A DNA stretch of 6,596 nt. Source: Thermoflavifilum sp. GTDB lineage: Bacteria; Bacteroidota; Bacteroidia; Chitinophagales; Chitinophagaceae. Positions 1 to 6,126 of this stretch are shown here, piece after piece. Made by a program: the position numbers and the translations under genes. How positions within the stretch are numbered: the first letter of the stretch is position 1; each line of letters starts with the position of its first letter. Below the pieces are notes generated by a model. The model was not told the DNA's origin, did not search any database, and worked only from the letters and a program-made list of their open reading frames with translations. The stretch covers positions 1 through 6,596 of the forward strand of contig JADGHY010000118.1 of assembly GCA_019683625.1 (NCBI GenBank), read 5' to 3'.

Positions 1-60
1 ATGGCAGCTTATATTGCCCGGCAATTAAAGTTGCCCCCGCACCATAAAATTGCTCAATAA
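1..60 (+). CDS. Possible C-terminal tail of a convergent gene (partial, 5' end outside window)
   Basis: Frame 1 on the plus strand is open from the first base to a TAA at 58-60 and reads as a helical, basic tail ending in LKLPPHHKIAQ. The other two plus frames hit stops at 26-28 and 45-47 and look less protein-like. If real, it is the end of a gene entering from the left that converges on the PBP4 gene, the two stop codons lying within seven bases of each other. The ATG at position 1 is probably an internal methionine at the cut. Nineteen open codons can easily arise by chance and no family is recognisable, so this is tentative. Confidence 0.35.
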   Translation: MAAYIARQLKLPPHHKIAQ

Positions 61-1415
61 TGGCTGGCCAGCCAACGCAACCAATCGCCCATCTTGTTTC
101 GCAACAAAGCAGGCGAGCTTACATAATTGCCAACCAGCATGCTGAAGATAAGGGTGTGCCCACTCCGAGTGAGCAAATATCCACTTAAAGCGGCCTGATT
201 GCTGAGGGAACCTGTTTTGGCATATAAGACTCCCCACAGGTCAGGATAACGGGTTAAGGTGCCCGCGCCTCCTGTGGGGAGTATGCTAAAAATGCGCTTC
301 TCTGAAAAATCGGCCAATAGCCGCATTAATACATATACTATATCGTCGGGGGTGAACAAATTTAATCTTGAAAGCCCGGAACCATCCACCCATTGAGGGC
401 GTTGGGGTAATGCGGGCAACAGGCTATCGAGTACATACGCTATCACCTTCCGTGTATCAATTGTGTCAAACAGCCGATAACTGCTCATCATCAGGGTTTG
501 TTCGGCATAAAAATTATCGCTTCTGAACATCATGTGGCGAAACAAGCTATCGAGCGGTACATTCTTGAGTTGTTTCACTTGTGGATCACCCGGTAAAAGC
601 CGGCGATCTAAGTCAACCAGCACGGGTTTATGCAGGGTGTCGGCCAACAATGCGGCCGTCACGGCACCCTGCATGACGCGGTACGGAATCTGCACATGCA
701 CCGTATCTGCAGCAGGATGCACGGTGAACAAATTTTCTTCTGGCAACCGGCTAATGGCCAGATGATCGCCTGAGCTATCCCATCTCACCAAACCCGCTTT
801 CATGAAATAATCCGGCAGCATCTGCACATGATGGTCGTATACCGTGCACCAGATCACATTGCCATACAAGGGGAAGCTGCTTCGTTCGGGCTGATAATCT
901 TCGGCATAATCATTCCAGGCCCATCCGGGACCCCATATCTCGTTGCGATTGACGGGATGCAACCACACCATGATGCGGGAACGGTCTGTTCGCAAAAAGT
1001 TCACTACCGGCTGATGGGCAAATTCCGGATGGAAGAGGCTGGGATCTGCGGTGCCCTGGATAAACAAGGTATCGCCCCTGGTCTGGTATAAGATGCCCGT
1101 GGAAGAATCGCTTAGCAGATGCAAGCCGGCAAACAGCGTAAATAGTTTGGTGTTGGAGGCAGGATTGAAGTAATGATCGCTTTGATGTTGCAGCACAGTT
1201 CGTTGTCGGGCGTAATCATACACGGAAATGCCCACCTGAGCGCCCCGGAACACACTATCGTGTAACCACTGGCTGGTAAAATGCTTTACCTGATGGCGTG
1301 TGGCAATGGAAGGGCGCACCAGGGCACAACCGGCACCTGTTAAACCCACTAATCCTACAGTAACCAATAACCCTTTGAGGTGGAAATAAGCCTTTGCGTA
1401 TGGATGATGGTTCAT
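54..1415 (-). CDS. dacB: D-alanyl-D-alanine carboxypeptidase/endopeptidase, PBP4 (DacB) type, peptidase S13, predicted lipoprotein
   Basis: This is a class C low-molecular-weight penicillin-binding protein, a family that trims D-Ala from peptidoglycan stem peptides or cleaves cross-links in the periplasm. All three active-site motifs are visible, numbered from the ATG at 1415: SNTK (nucleophile Ser87, Lys90), SDN (299-301) and KTG (400-402), plus DGSGLSR around 344-350. The gap of roughly 210 residues between the first two motifs fits the insert typical of the PBP4 class, and 453 residues is a usual length. The N-terminus has a short basic stretch, a hydrophobic core and GAGC ending at Cys30. 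That fits a loose lipobox, though Gly at -3 is not the classic Leu. I chose the ATG at 1415 over an in-frame TTG at 1439 because it forms an ATGA overlap with the upstream stop, implying translational coupling. The dacB symbol is by family; substrate preference is not shown. Confidence 0.93.
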   Translation of the reverse strand: MNHHPYAKAYFHLKGLLVTVGLVGLTGAGCALVRPSIATRHQVKHFTSQWLHDSVFRGAQVGISVYDYARQRTVLQHQSDHYFNPASNTKLFTLFAGLHLLSDSSTGILYQTRGDTLFIQGTADPSLFHPEFAHQPVVNFLRTDRSRIMVWLHPVNRNEIWGPGWAWNDYAEDYQPERSSFPLYGNVIWCTVYDHHVQMLPDYFMKAGLVRWDSSGDHLAISRLPEENLFTVHPAADTVHVQIPYRVMQGAVTAALLADTLHKPVLVDLDRRLLPGDPQVKQLKNVPLDSLFRHMMFRSDNFYAEQTLMMSSYRLFDTIDTRKVIAYVLDSLLPALPQRPQWVDGSGLSRLNLFTPDDIVYVLMRLLADFSEKRIFSILPTGGAGTLTRYPDLWGVLYAKTGSLSNQAALSGYLLTRSGHTLIFSMLVGNYVSSPALLRNKMGDWLRWLASHY

Positions 1416-2545
1416 AATCGCTCTTGTGCTCGTAGCCAACGCTCGGGAATTTCATTCCGGCAAGCCTGCTGGTAATCCTCTGCTGTGCAAGGAATAAATC
1501 GCTGATCCGGCAGTTGCATCCACCATCGACCCGTGCGCTTGCTGCGCAGAAAGGAAGTCTCCACATCCGTAAACCGCACGTGAAATTCCCAGTAGGCATC
1601 CTTCTCTTCGGGTGGGGGATCTATGCTTCGCCAGTAAAATCCTTCCACGAAATACCAGATCATCTGTGCGATTTGCTTGGCCGTGAGCTCATGGGCATCG
1701 TTTTCCGGATGATAACCATAAATCCCCAGAGAGCTAAGCCGGGGGCTCATCCCTGCGTATTTGCAAAGCAAGCACATTTCCTGCCCGGTGAAACCATTTG
1801 GCGAAAACCGGCTGGCCGGCGCATCGCTATGGCGGATGGCATTCAGGTCAATACTCATCATATCGCTCATGCGGATGGCAGGTTCCATATCCTCGGGGCG
1901 TTCCTGCGCATATCCTACCCGATAACAGTCAAACCGCAGTTTGTCTAGTGTTTCAAGCATGCGGGGTTGTACGTAATAACTCTGAAAACCAATGTGGTTG
2001 TAATGTTTCAGATAATTGGGCTGCGAGATAAATAAATCCATCAAAAAGGTATGTGCCGGCCGGGTATCGTTTTCCTGAATGTCGAAGATGGCATCGATGA
2101 GGGTAGCCTCAATAAGTTGTTCCCTGGCAGCATAGCCCAGATATTGCCCGTAAGTAAGGTCGTGCGAACCTCCCAAGAGGATGACTACCTTGCCCTGCGA
2201 CAACAACTCAGCCAACAACGTTTTCATGGCGGCGTAGGTATCGGCAAGCTTTAACCCCACTTGCACATCGCCCAGATCGGCAATTTGAATTTCCGGATGC
2301 CAGTGAAACAGCCGAAACAACTGCCTGCGGATAAAAAAAGGGGCTGCCGAGGGCTGGGATTGGCCTTCACCGCGTTGATCCGCTACACCCAGTAACACAA
2401 TATGGGCCTCCGTCCAGTCGGGAATCGCTTGCTCGTACACCCGGATCTGTGCGCCTAATTGAAGCTCATGATAGGCTTCATCCTCATTTAACCGATACCG
2501 GTCTATCGGCATCAATACCTGTTCGAAAAATGTATCTTCAGCCAT
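1412..2545 (-). CDS. Ureohydrolase-fold protein (arginase/agmatinase/formimidoylglutamase family) with altered metal site
   Basis: The 377 residues carry the motif series of the arginase superfamily, whose members hydrolyse guanidino or formimino groups with a two-manganese centre. GGSHD (125-129) matches GGDHS, DAIFD (151-155) matches DAHxD, and SIDLN (231-235) matches SxDxD. Aligned by these motifs to animal arginase, the site A ligands remain (His128, Asp151, Asp155, Asp233). The two ligands specific to site B are changed: His to Ile153 and Asp to Asn235. The Glu of the later EVNP motif appears to be Gly277 (YGYHPEND, 276-283). The usual product label would be formimidoylglutamase (histidine breakdown), but no histidine-utilisation gene is nearby and activity is doubtful. 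The start at 2545 has no Shine-Dalgarno; a -7 element lies about 20 bases upstream. The stop overlaps the start of the PBP4 gene as ATGA, so the two proteins are probably made from one mRNA. Confidence 0.85.
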   Translation of the reverse strand: MAEDTFFEQVLMPIDRYRLNEDEAYHELQLGAQIRVYEQAIPDWTEAHIVLLGVADQRGEGQSQPSAAPFFIRRQLFRLFHWHPEIQIADLGDVQVGLKLADTYAAMKTLLAELLSQGKVVILLGGSHDLTYGQYLGYAAREQLIEATLIDAIFDIQENDTRPAHTFLMDLFISQPNYLKHYNHIGFQSYYVQPRMLETLDKLRFDCYRVGYAQERPEDMEPAIRMSDMMSIDLNAIRHSDAPASRFSPNGFTGQEMCLLCKYAGMSPRLSSLGIYGYHPENDAHELTAKQIAQMIWYFVEGFYWRSIDPPPEEKDAYWEFHVRFTDVETSFLRSKRTGRWWMQLPDQRFIPCTAEDYQQACRNEIPERWLRAQERL

Positions 2546-2565
2546 GAATCATCATTCACCGGAGG

Positions 2566-2573
2566 CAAACCTA
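2566..2573 (-). promoter_or_regulatory. Bacteroidota-type -7 element for the ureohydrolase/PBP4 operon
   Basis: The minus strand reads TAGGTTTG, an exact match to the TAnnTTTG element used by the primary sigma factor of Bacteroidota. A TTTT at 2593-2596 (minus strand), 19 bases upstream, is three of four to the TTTG -33 element. Transcription would begin near 2562, giving a leader of about 17 nt before the ATG at 2545. The match is seen directly; promoter activity is inferred. Confidence 0.5.
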
Positions 2574-2597
2574 CCTATTCAGGGCGAAATGGAAAAG

Positions 2598-2876
2598 TCA
2601 GTTTTTCCCAAGGAAAAAATAAAACGGCGGGAGTGATGATTGTCGGGCTATGCGCAGCAGTTTGTGAGGCTTTCGGATAATGCGGCTGTGGACAAAATCA
2701 AAGAGTTCATAACTCATCGTGAACCGATGAGGGGTTTCAATGGCAGAAAGAACAAGATTGAGCCAGGATGTTTCTTTTTCATAGGTAGGCGATGAATAGG
2801 CACCAGCCCGTACCTGATGCGGCATCCAAAACTCATGTTCATCAAACAGCCGGTTCATTTTCTGATCCAATGGCAT
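2598..2876 (-). CDS. Small protein of unknown function (92 aa)
   Basis: I do not recognise a family. The protein is soluble-looking, with no signal peptide or membrane segment. It is rich in aromatic residues and His, with an acidic N-terminal third (RLFDEHEFWMPHQV, residues 9-22) and a basic C-terminal part (RIIRKPHKLLRIARQ). The amino-acid make-up looks like a genuine protein rather than an antisense shadow, and no better frame covers the region. Its ATG at 2876 lies only 4 nt after the stop of the micro-lipoprotein gene, so the two probably form one transcription unit. It ends 52 nt before the ureohydrolase start, a gap that holds that gene's candidate promoter. The last codons (F-F-L-G-K-N) coincide with an inverted repeat. 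Function is unknown; the main support is tight spacing and composition. Confidence 0.62.
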   Translation of the reverse strand: MPLDQKMNRLFDEHEFWMPHQVRAGAYSSPTYEKETSWLNLVLSAIETPHRFTMSYELFDFVHSRIIRKPHKLLRIARQSSLPPFYFFLGKN

Positions 2877-2880
2877 ACGG

Positions 2881-3003
2881 TTAATGCATTCTTTTTTTAT
2901 TCATCGTAGGGCATCCGCAGTCATTATGTTTCAACACTGTGCAACTGCCCATTCCCAGACATATCAAAATTAACAAAAACAATACCCATTTGGTTGGCTT
3001 CAT
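2881..3003 (-). CDS. Micro-lipoprotein, 40 aa, with Cys-Gly-Cys-Pro tail
   Basis: The minus strand encodes a 40-residue protein from an ATG at 3003 to a TAA at 2881. It starts MKPTKWVLFLLILICLGMGSC: a basic N-region, a hydrophobic core and a lipobox-like MGSC with the acceptor cysteine at 21. This is a typical type II signal peptide. The mature part would be only 20 residues and includes NDCGCPTM (27-34), followed by a basic end. Small lipoproteins of this general shape, a signal peptide with a short Cys/Pro tail, occur in Bacteroidota from my recollection; their function is not established. The frame ends 4 nt before the next gene, supporting a real two-gene unit. It would be anchored in the inner or outer membrane. 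Whether CGC binds metal, forms a disulphide or does neither cannot be told. No clear promoter was found in the divergent region upstream. Confidence 0.68.
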   Translation of the reverse strand: MKPTKWVLFLLILICLGMGSCTVLKHNDCGCPTMNKKRMH

Positions 3004-3125
3004 GATGTTTTTTCTGTAAAACGATTTGCCGGTCGAATTTATGATACAGCTTTGCCCCTAATTTCACGATTTATTCATATCTCTCATCCAAAATTCTCGT
3101 TTAGTTTCGTTGAAAATACACTGGA

Positions 3126-4226
3126 TTGACACAAAAGCGGATTCTGGTAGCGCCACTCGATTGGGGACTGGGTCATGCCACCCGATGCATCCCGATTGTC
3201 CGGGAGCTGAGGCGGCGTGCCTGTGAAGTGTGGCTGGCAGCCGAAGGTATGCATGCCCGTCTGCTGCAACTGGAATTTCCAGATTTGCCCATTCTCCCGC
3301 TGAAAGGATATCGCATCCGCTACACCCATCATGCCCACGGAAGAGGGTTTGCCTGGCATATTGCCCGACAAATTCCCCGGATGCTTCGCAGCATCCGGGA
3401 AGAACATGAATGGCTGAAAAACATGCACCGCCATTATCGGTTTGATGCCATCATTTCCGACAATCGTTTTGGCCTGCATCATCCCGATATACCATGCGTA
3501 TTTATTTCACACCAGCTGCGCATATTGGGGCCCAGATGGCTGGAAAGGCTGCCCGGAGCCGCCCGATGGCTGCAACACATGAACTATCATTACATTCGGC
3601 GGTTTAGTGCCTGCTGGATACCCGACTGGCCTGGTACGCTCAACTTAGCCGGGAAACTTTCCCATCCTACAAACTTGCCTCAAAATGCGCATTATATGGG
3701 TCCTATTTCCCGTTTTACGCCCGAGCCTCATCTTCCTAAAATTTATGATGTGGTGGCATTGATCTCAGGACCCGAGCCCCAGCGGAGCCTTTTGGAAAGA
3801 TTGCTCATCAAAGAGCTACAGGAAGCTTCGCTGCATGCCCTGTTGATCACAGGCCGGCCCGACGCATCGCCTGCTGAAAAACGCATCAGCTCTCTGCTCA
3901 CCATCGTCTCTCATGCACCAGCTGCAGAATTAAATCAGATCCTGCAATCGGCTCACGCCCTCATCACCCGTTCCGGTTATACCACCATCATGGATCTGGT
4001 GGCCCTCAATCAAAAGGCCTTTTTTATCCCCACCCCGGGGCAAACCGAACAAGAATACCTGGCCGCCTATATGCAGCAACAAGGCGCTTTTCCTTATTGT
4101 ACCCAATCGGCCTTCCGCTGGCAACAGCTGGATCGCCTGGCAGATTATCCGCCACCGGCAAGCCATTTTCCCCTGTCCATGGATGGATACAAATCCACCA
4201 TTGCTCAGTTTCTTGATAGCCTCTAA
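3126..4226 (+). CDS. GT-B fold glycosyltransferase (MurG / GT28-like), TTG start
   Basis: This 366-residue protein looks like a cytoplasmic or membrane-associated nucleotide-sugar transferase with two Rossmann-like halves. The N-terminal half begins with a beta strand (RILVAPLDW) and the glycine-rich GLGHATR loop (14-20), as in MurG-type enzymes, and contains SDNRFGLHHP (111-120). The C-terminal half has SGPEPQRS (214-221), TRSGYTTIMDL (281-291) and PTPGQTEQEYLA (302-313), which match the donor-binding region of GT28-like proteins. There is no signal peptide or transmembrane segment. The start must be the TTG at 3126: an in-frame TGA sits at 3111-3113, the codons between offer no other start, and the next ATG (Met42) lies past the conserved loop. 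No Shine-Dalgarno is present. It is not MurG itself on sequence feel, and no cell-wall cluster surrounds it. Donor and acceptor are unknown. The membrane glycosyltransferase follows after 73 nt. Confidence 0.85.
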   Translation: MTQKRILVAPLDWGLGHATRCIPIVRELRRRACEVWLAAEGMHARLLQLEFPDLPILPLKGYRIRYTHHAHGRGFAWHIARQIPRMLRSIREEHEWLKNMHRHYRFDAIISDNRFGLHHPDIPCVFISHQLRILGPRWLERLPGAARWLQHMNYHYIRRFSACWIPDWPGTLNLAGKLSHPTNLPQNAHYMGPISRFTPEPHLPKIYDVVALISGPEPQRSLLERLLIKELQEASLHALLITGRPDASPAEKRISSLLTIVSHAPAAELNQILQSAHALITRSGYTTIMDLVALNQKAFFIPTPGQTEQEYLAAYMQQQGAFPYCTQSAFRWQQLDRLADYPPPASHFPLSMDGYKSTIAQFLDSL

Positions 4227-4287
4227 CCCATGTTCAGATTTGATAAATGGCTGACATAGCACCCATGTTTACCTGCAGGCATGCTCC

Positions 4288-4295
4288 TAACTTTG
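4288..4295 (+). promoter_or_regulatory. TAnnTTTG element directly before the membrane glycosyltransferase
   Basis: TAACTTTG matches the Bacteroidota -7 consensus exactly and ends 4 bases before the ATG at 4300. If used, transcription would start at or next to the A of the ATG, making a leaderless mRNA. There is no clear TTTG at -33; only a TTTA at 4268-4271 at non-ideal spacing. A chance match is possible, with the gene then read from the upstream glycosyltransferase. Confidence 0.3.
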
Positions 4296-4299
4296 ATCT

Positions 4300-6039
4300 A
4301 TGGCATTCACTGAAACCCAAATCAGGCCCACACCCGGCCTATTGACCCCTCAAAATCCGGTATGCAGCCCTAAGTTCACCCGATACTTCTTCATCCTGCT
4401 GGGCTTGTGGACGCTCATCAATCTTGTGCAGGCCGGCTTCACGCAACTCAATCCCGATGAAGCTTATTACTGGCTTTACGCCCAACGGCTCGACTGGGGC
4501 TATTTTGATCATCCGCCCATGATTGCCCTGTTTATCAAACTAGGCAGCAGCCTGCTCGCCGGCGAACTGGGTGTGCGGCTATGTACCGTGCTGGCCCAAA
4601 GCATAAGCCTGGTATTCATCTGGCTCACCATCCGGCATTGGACTGTGGATGTAAAAAAATTGATTTTATTTTTTGGCATAGCTGGTTCCATCGTGCTGTT
4701 CGACGTGTATGGATTTGTGAGTACACCCGACGCGCCTCTTTTGCTGTTTGAAAGCCTCTTTCTCTGGGCTTATCAGCGTTTTCTGCGACAGGCCAACTGG
4801 CAGACAACACTCTGGCTAACCTTGAGCATGACCGGCATGTTGTATAGCAAATATCATGGCTTTCTGATTATTGCCCTGGTTTGCCTGTCCAATCTTAAGT
4901 TGCTGAAAAACGGCTATTTCTGGATGGCAGGCTTGCTCACCTGGGTGCTGTATTTACCGCATGTGATCTGGCAGATTCATCATGGATTTCCTTCGCTGGA
5001 ATATCATCTGCTGGATCGGGCCGAGCCTTTTCAATGGCAGTATCTGTTGGAATACTGGCCTAACCAAATGGCCGCCCTCAATCCTTTTACCTTGGCTTTA
5101 GGGATATTCATTCTTTTCCGATTTCGCCCCCAGCATACATTTGAAAGATCGCTTTTTTTCATTGCAGGAGGAATGTTATTGTTTTTCTGGCTGATGGCTT
5201 TCCGTGGGCATGTAGAGCCACAGTGGACAATTGCCGCTGCCATTCCCATGATCATCCTCATTTACCGCAAGGCGATCCAAAAACATCACATCACCCGATA
5301 TGTTTATCGTTTCATTTTCCCGACCCTATTCCTGATCATGCTGGCACGCGTGGTGTTGGCCATACCCATTCCCTTTCTGGATCTTCCCTTTTACGGACAT
5401 CGGGAATGGGCCACAGCTTTGCAACACATTGCGGGTGACCGGCCCGTGGTGTTTATGGATAGCTATCAAAAACCTTCCCTTTATAGTTTTTACACCGGTA
5501 AACCCGCATCTACATTGAATAGCATGGATTATCGGAAAAATCAATTTGATATCTGGAAAAAGGAAATCACTTTTCACAACCAAACCTGCGTGTTGGTAAG
5601 CACTCCCGAAGATCCTTATGCACAAGCCTATCAGCTGCCCACCGGGCAAACCATATATTTGCATGTTACCCGACAACTTCCTACCGTTGCACATCTTCGT
5701 ATTTCGTTTTCCCTTGGCAATAAGTATGTGCATCCACGGGAAATCATCCGGTTGCCTATTCATATCTACAATCCCTATCCCTTTGCCGTGAATCTGCAAA
5801 ATCATGAGTTCCCCATCAGCGTGCGAACGGAATGGGTGCATGGCAGCGATAAATGGAATGAACCGGTGATGGCTTTTCATCTTCCGCCATCTATAGCCGC
5901 ACACGATACCATTACCACCTTCATTCAATTTGCGGTGCCTAACCTGCCTGCCACTCACGTGCACCTGGGAATTGCTTTGCAGGCTGGCGTCATCAAACCC
6001 GCTTTCAACTCGGCTTTTGTGCGCCTGCATCTTCAATAA
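4300..6039 (+). CDS. Multi-pass membrane glycosyltransferase, ArnT/PMT_2 type (GT-C fold), with soluble C-terminal tail
   Basis: This 579-residue protein resembles the dolichyl-phosphate-mannose mannosyltransferase/ArnT superfamily, which moves a sugar from a polyprenyl-phosphate carrier to a lipid, protein or glycan on the periplasmic face. After a short cytoplasmic N-terminus and a first membrane helix (about 29-47) comes the first outer loop, with the catalytic-type acidic pair Asp53-Glu54 in NPDEAYYW and GYFDHPP (67-73). Further family-like motifs are STPDAPLLLFE (141-151), YSKYHGF (182-188) and RGHVEPQW (302-309). I count roughly nine to eleven hydrophobic segments up to about residue 360. 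Residues 365-460 form a soluble region, as in ArnT. The last ~105 residues (475-579) look beta-rich and non-membrane. The ATG at 4300 is forced: an in-frame TGA lies at 4294-4296 and the next Met is at 74. Substrate is not predictable; the neighbouring GT-B enzyme suggests envelope glycan work. It is not arnT by context. Confidence 0.85.
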   Translation: MAFTETQIRPTPGLLTPQNPVCSPKFTRYFFILLGLWTLINLVQAGFTQLNPDEAYYWLYAQRLDWGYFDHPPMIALFIKLGSSLLAGELGVRLCTVLAQSISLVFIWLTIRHWTVDVKKLILFFGIAGSIVLFDVYGFVSTPDAPLLLFESLFLWAYQRFLRQANWQTTLWLTLSMTGMLYSKYHGFLIIALVCLSNLKLLKNGYFWMAGLLTWVLYLPHVIWQIHHGFPSLEYHLLDRAEPFQWQYLLEYWPNQMAALNPFTLALGIFILFRFRPQHTFERSLFFIAGGMLLFFWLMAFRGHVEPQWTIAAAIPMIILIYRKAIQKHHITRYVYRFIFPTLFLIMLARVVLAIPIPFLDLPFYGHREWATALQHIAGDRPVVFMDSYQKPSLYSFYTGKPASTLNSMDYRKNQFDIWKKEITFHNQTCVLVSTPEDPYAQAYQLPTGQTIYLHVTRQLPTVAHLRISFSLGNKYVHPREIIRLPIHIYNPYPFAVNLQNHEFPISVRTEWVHGSDKWNEPVMAFHLPPSIAAHDTITTFIQFAVPNLPATHVHLGIALQAGVIKPAFNSAFVRLHLQ

Positions 6040-6063
6040 TTCTGTGCAAAGCCTTAATTTTAT

Positions 6064-6086
6064 GCAGGATCAATCGGCTATCCTGC
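6064..6086 (+). terminator. Weak hairpin between the glycosyltransferase and polA
   Basis: GCAGGAT (6064-6070) and ATCCTGC (6080-6086) form a perfect 7-bp stem with a 9-nt loop, 25 bases after the glycosyltransferase stop. No run of T follows, so it is a poor intrinsic terminator. It could be an inefficient stop, an RNA 3'-end protector, or part of the polA leader. Confidence 0.25.
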
Positions 6087-6126
6087 TTGAGATAACCTAT
6101 CCTCTTCAACCTTCAAATGCTGCAAG

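Noticed and set aside
1514..1948. A 144-codon plus-strand frame
   Set aside because: It is antisense to the ureohydrolase-like gene, and a second plus-strand frame overlaps it in another phase, typical of shadows.
2965..2972. Minus-strand TAATTTTG, an exact TAnnTTTG match
   Set aside because: It lies inside the hydrophobic signal-peptide coding part of the micro-lipoprotein and has no -33 partner, so it is best explained as Leu/Ile codons.
3034..3041. Minus-strand TAAATTCG as a -7 element for the micro-lipoprotein gene
   Set aside because: One mismatch to TAnnTTTG and no -33 element; position is plausible but evidence is thin.
3102..3109. TAGTTTCG upstream of the GT-B gene as a -7 element
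   Set aside because: One mismatch to TAnnTTTG and no TTG at the -33 spacing; too weak to call.
3084..3482. A 132-codon minus-strand frame across the start of the GT-B gene
   Set aside because: It is antisense to the conserved GLGHATR region and has no recognisable motif; the plus-strand gene explains the sequence.
4226..4269. Direct repeat ACCCATGTT at 4226-4234 and 4261-4269 between the two glycosyltransferases
   Set aside because: Only 9 bp, two copies, no dyad symmetry. It could be a paired operator but chance is as likely, so it is not called a feature.
4272..4284. Overlapping palindromes CCTGCAGG and GCATGC
   Set aside because: Short perfect palindromes without a T-run or neighbouring arms; too small to call a terminator or binding site.
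5326..6036. A 236-codon open frame on the minus strand
   Set aside because: It lies wholly inside the membrane glycosyltransferase on the opposite strand, shows no family motif, and its composition (rich in His, Gly, Met, Lys) is that of an antisense shadow.
6055..6062. TAATTTTA as a -7 element for polA
   Set aside because: One mismatch and no -33 partner; it would place the weak hairpin in the leader, but this cannot be supported.
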